This document shows, in pieces, positions 50,441-51,971 of a stretch of DNA of 51,971 bases. The notes beneath the pieces were generated by a model. It did no database searches, was not told where the DNA came from, and worked only from the letters and a program-made list of their open reading frames with translations. This DNA is from CAZFLM01 sp964519955 (GTDB lineage: Bacteria; Armatimonadota; Chthonomonadetes; Chthonomonadales; CAJBBX01). The DNA lies in assembly GCA_964519955.1 (NCBI GenBank), contig CAZFLM010000049.1:1-51971 (forward strand). The letters are read 5' to 3'. The translations under genes and the position numbers were made by a program. Numbering within the stretch: position 1 is the stretch's first letter; every line of letters begins with the position of its first letter.

Positions 50441-50471
50441 GAAAACGCCATCCCGCACTCCGGGATGGCGT
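50441..50471 (-). terminator. Attenuator terminator in the thrS leader
   Basis: On the minus strand ACGCCATCCCG pairs perfectly with CGGGATGGCGT around a 5-nt loop (50471-50445) and is followed by TTTTCGATT. It is an intrinsic terminator placed about 100 nt before the thrS start codon, within its transcript. Its 5' arm and base (50475-50467) are perfectly complementary over 9 nt to a segment of the leader ORF (50528-50520), giving a mutually exclusive antiterminator. Confidence 0.85.
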
Positions 50472-50501
50472 CCTGTGAACCGAGGCAGGTGCCGGCGCGC
50501 G

Positions 50502-50597
50502 CTAGTTCCGCCGCCGGATCAGGACGCCGGCGCGGGTAGTGTCAACCGACACTTGCGAAGCCTCACTTCGGTTGTGGTCGATCCGTGGTGCGCTCAT
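50502..50597 (-). CDS. thrS leader peptide (31 codons)
   Basis: Begins MSAPRIDHNR and ends RAGVLIRRRN, with adjacent threonine codons ACT ACC at residues 20-21. A weak SD (AGGCAGGAC) lies ahead of the ATG. The codons for G24-V25-L26 (GGC GTC CTG) are the 9 nt that can pair with the base of the downstream terminator. A ribosome paused at the Thr codons would leave this segment free, so antitermination and thrS expression would rise when charged tRNA-Thr is scarce. This is ribosome-mediated attenuation by inference. No T-box consensus is present. Confidence 0.75.
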   Translation of the reverse strand: MSAPRIDHNRSEASQVSVDTTRAGVLIRRRN

Positions 50598-50634
50598 GGT
50601 GTCCTGCCTGCCTCGTGAATAGGCCAGTGTTCGT

Positions 50635-50663
50635 ATTATGGGTTCTCGGCGGCGCGTTGTCAA
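50635..50663 (-). promoter_or_regulatory. thrS promoter
   Basis: On the minus strand TTGACA (50663-50658), a 17-bp spacer and CATAAT (50640-50635) give a near-consensus sigma-70 promoter. Transcription would start near 50628, about 30 nt before the leader peptide and ~285 nt before thrS. Confidence 0.85.
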
Positions 50664-50668
50664 GGGAG

Positions 50669-50700
50669 TAGCGAGGAGCGAGGAGCGAGTAGCGAGTAGG
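50669..50700. repeat. AGCGAGTAGCGAG-type simple repeat
   Basis: A short run of GAGCGAGGA and GAGTAGC units lies upstream of the thrS promoter; shorter pieces occur at 36405-36418 and 37767-37780. Probably of no function. Confidence 0.5.
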
Positions 50701-50872
50701 ACGGCGGGGCGGCGCTCGCGCGGAGGTCTCGGGGACCGGTGCGTGCAGGACTGGTATGGCCTGATCGTACAGGATGAGCCAAGGGCAGAGGCGCGCGCCG
50801 ATGTTGCGGTGCCGGCGGCCACTACCTAGGCACCAATGCTGTCCCTTGGCGGGGCCGCCGACGAGGCCAGGG

Positions 50873-51793
50873 CTAGTGCTCCTCATGCTCGTTCGGCACC
50901 TTGGCCAAGTCCCTGAGTTCCTTCATCTGACGGATCTTCTTCAGCACCGACGGGTCGACACTCACAGCGACGACGGCGGAACAAGCCATGACAAGACTGA
51001 ACAACGGCGCCTGCGTGGCCTGCGGATACCTTGGCGCCACAGCCAGCAGCGCGGCACACGTGACCGCGGGCACCGCCAGAGCTGCGATGCGGCGGACCAG
51101 TGTCGCCAGACCCGATGGTAGCGGTTCCGCTTGCTCTCCGCTTCCGCATACCAACGCGTCCCAGTTCCCCGCTAGGATGGAGCCTATGTCCGCCATCAGG
51201 TAGGCGTTCATCGTCTGGTACGTGTCCGGCCTTGGCGTCAGGACCCATGGGACCAACGCGCGGTACCGGGCAGCGATACAGCACGCTGTTCGGCGCGCCA
51301 TCTGCCGAGTGCTAGGAGCAGAGTTGCTCACCGTGGGGAGCACGTGCTGCGCCAGGCTGGCCGCAAGCTCGAGACGGCGCAGCATGATCTCACGGATGTA
51401 TCGCGACGGGTGCCCGTCATCGCACAAGGTGGCGAGACACGCAGCGTCGTGCAAGCATGTGACCAGCGCGCTCTCAGCAGACAGATTGCGCCACAGGCGT
51501 GATATGATCGACGTTCCTGTGGACGCTGTTACCAAGGCCGACGCCGCCAGCGGCCATACCAAGCCGGCACGCCGTCCCGTACAGAGCACGGCCACGGCGA
51601 TGAGCAGGACGACGGTGGCCAGGCCGAACCCGCATTGGCTCCAGAACCAGGCGTCTTCAGCCTCTCGCCGCGCTTTGGCGATTCCGGCGTCGTTCTCGCC
51701 AACCGGACACGCCCAGCTCGGACCGAATCGGGCACTCGCCATCCTGGCTAGTGCAACGTCGGTTATCGGTGCATGTCTGGCCGCATCTGCCAT
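50873..51793 (-). CDS. Hypothetical membrane protein with four predicted helices
   Basis: 306 residues. A soluble N-terminus (~50 residues) is followed by two helices (CGFGLATVVLLIAVAVLCTG and GLVWPLAASALVTASTGTSII), a long helical soluble region with several Cys and Arg residues (HDAACLATLCDDGHPSRYIREIMLRRLELAASL), and two more helices near the end (IAALAVPAVTCAALLAVAP and LFSLVMACSAVVAVSV). The end is charged (KKIRQMKELRDLAKVPNEHEEH). GGAGG lies ~10 nt before the ATG. I recognise no family. The layout, two hairpin membrane segments around a helical cytoplasmic part, is like SLATT-type predicted pore proteins, but this is a weak resemblance. It has no partner gene inside the window; it ends 210 bp before the thrS promoter. 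Confidence 0.65.
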   Translation of the reverse strand: MADAARHAPITDVALARMASARFGPSWACPVGENDAGIAKARREAEDAWFWSQCGFGLATVVLLIAVAVLCTGRRAGLVWPLAASALVTASTGTSIISRLWRNLSAESALVTCLHDAACLATLCDDGHPSRYIREIMLRRLELAASLAQHVLPTVSNSAPSTRQMARRTACCIAARYRALVPWVLTPRPDTYQTMNAYLMADIGSILAGNWDALVCGSGEQAEPLPSGLATLVRRIAALAVPAVTCAALLAVAPRYPQATQAPLFSLVMACSAVVAVSVDPSVLKKIRQMKELRDLAKVPNEHEEH

Positions 51794-51971
51794 CGCTTCT
51801 CATCCTCCGCTGTGGCTGTCCACTGGTACGGCCCGAGACGTTCTGGCGCATGGGGTGCCATGCGGCTATCTATGCCGCACGTCTAGCCCTTTGTCCTCCT
51901 ACGACGGCGTGTCCGGGGTCGATGGGTACTGGTAGCCCGGCAGGCTTCGACGCGGACCGGCGAGGAACCAC
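51794..51971. other. Right edge, no gene seen
   Basis: The sequence upstream of the membrane protein gene runs to the window end without a supported coding region. A gene continuing outside cannot be excluded. Confidence 0.4.

Noticed and set aside
50342..50640. T-box riboswitch in the thrS leader
   Set aside because: The conserved T-box bulge sequence before the terminator is missing; the leader ORF and alternative pairing explain the terminator better.
1..51971. tRNA or rRNA genes
   Set aside because: No cloverleaf with a GGTTCRA T-arm and matching acceptor stem was seen by eye; GGTGTCGAA at the three leader repeats lacks tRNA structure. A tRNAscan run would settle it.

Overview
This is a GC-rich bacterial segment, probably from a member of the Armatimonadota or a close relative. 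The evidence for that placement is a DUF1559-type pseudopilin (FTLIELLVVIAIIAILAAILFPVFAQAR start, H-x9-DG-like C-terminus), a PEP-CTERM protein, many secreted glycoside hydrolases with NPCBM domains, and many short hairpin repeats. A run of exactly 100 N (29992-30091) marks a scaffold gap, so this looks like a draft or metagenome assembly. The taxonomic call is inference from gene style.

1-7440 is an accessory island. It holds two paralogous DUF6266-like proteins (303-962 and 6259-6921), a scrap of a third copy (1991-2036), a DUF559 nuclease bracketed by two identical ~128-bp repeat elements, and a 1334-residue metallophosphoesterase-NACHT-HEAT protein (2066-6070) that looks like a STAND/NLR-type defence protein. 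7409-15635 is a two-component system followed by secreted proteins: a PEBP protein, an LTxxQ-like protein and two purple-acid-phosphatase-like phosphoesterases. The regulator gene and two of these targets share an identical direct-repeat promoter architecture, so I read this as an autoregulated regulon. 15673-17079 holds DinB, Uma2 and a small membrane protein.

17094-36409 is dominated by secreted carbohydrate-active proteins: a GH36 alpha-galactosidase-like enzyme, an unassigned secreted protein, a large GH36-like/NPCBM enzyme, a GHL10 protein, an FG-GAP metalloprotease and a broken GH5-like gene. It also has a pair of SPFH membrane proteins and a PEP-CTERM protein. A two-gene AAA ATPase + DUF4276 module (24573-26446), a PARIS/OLD-like candidate defence unit, sits between 145-bp direct repeats of the 5' end of the large GH gene. 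Two inverted copies of a ~80-90 bp MITE-like element lie at 19375-19452 and 22642-22732.

36428-43690 is mostly housekeeping: queG, an esterase, the pseudopilin, and a HIT-UDG-Thg1-GNAT group. 44036-48368 is a two-gene polysaccharide unit (double NPCBM protein and a beta-helix lyase-like protein). The right end carries thrS with a complete attenuator: a near-consensus promoter, a 31-codon leader peptide with a Thr-Thr pair, an antiterminator segment and an intrinsic terminator. No rRNA, tRNA, CRISPR array, transposase or integrase was recognised.
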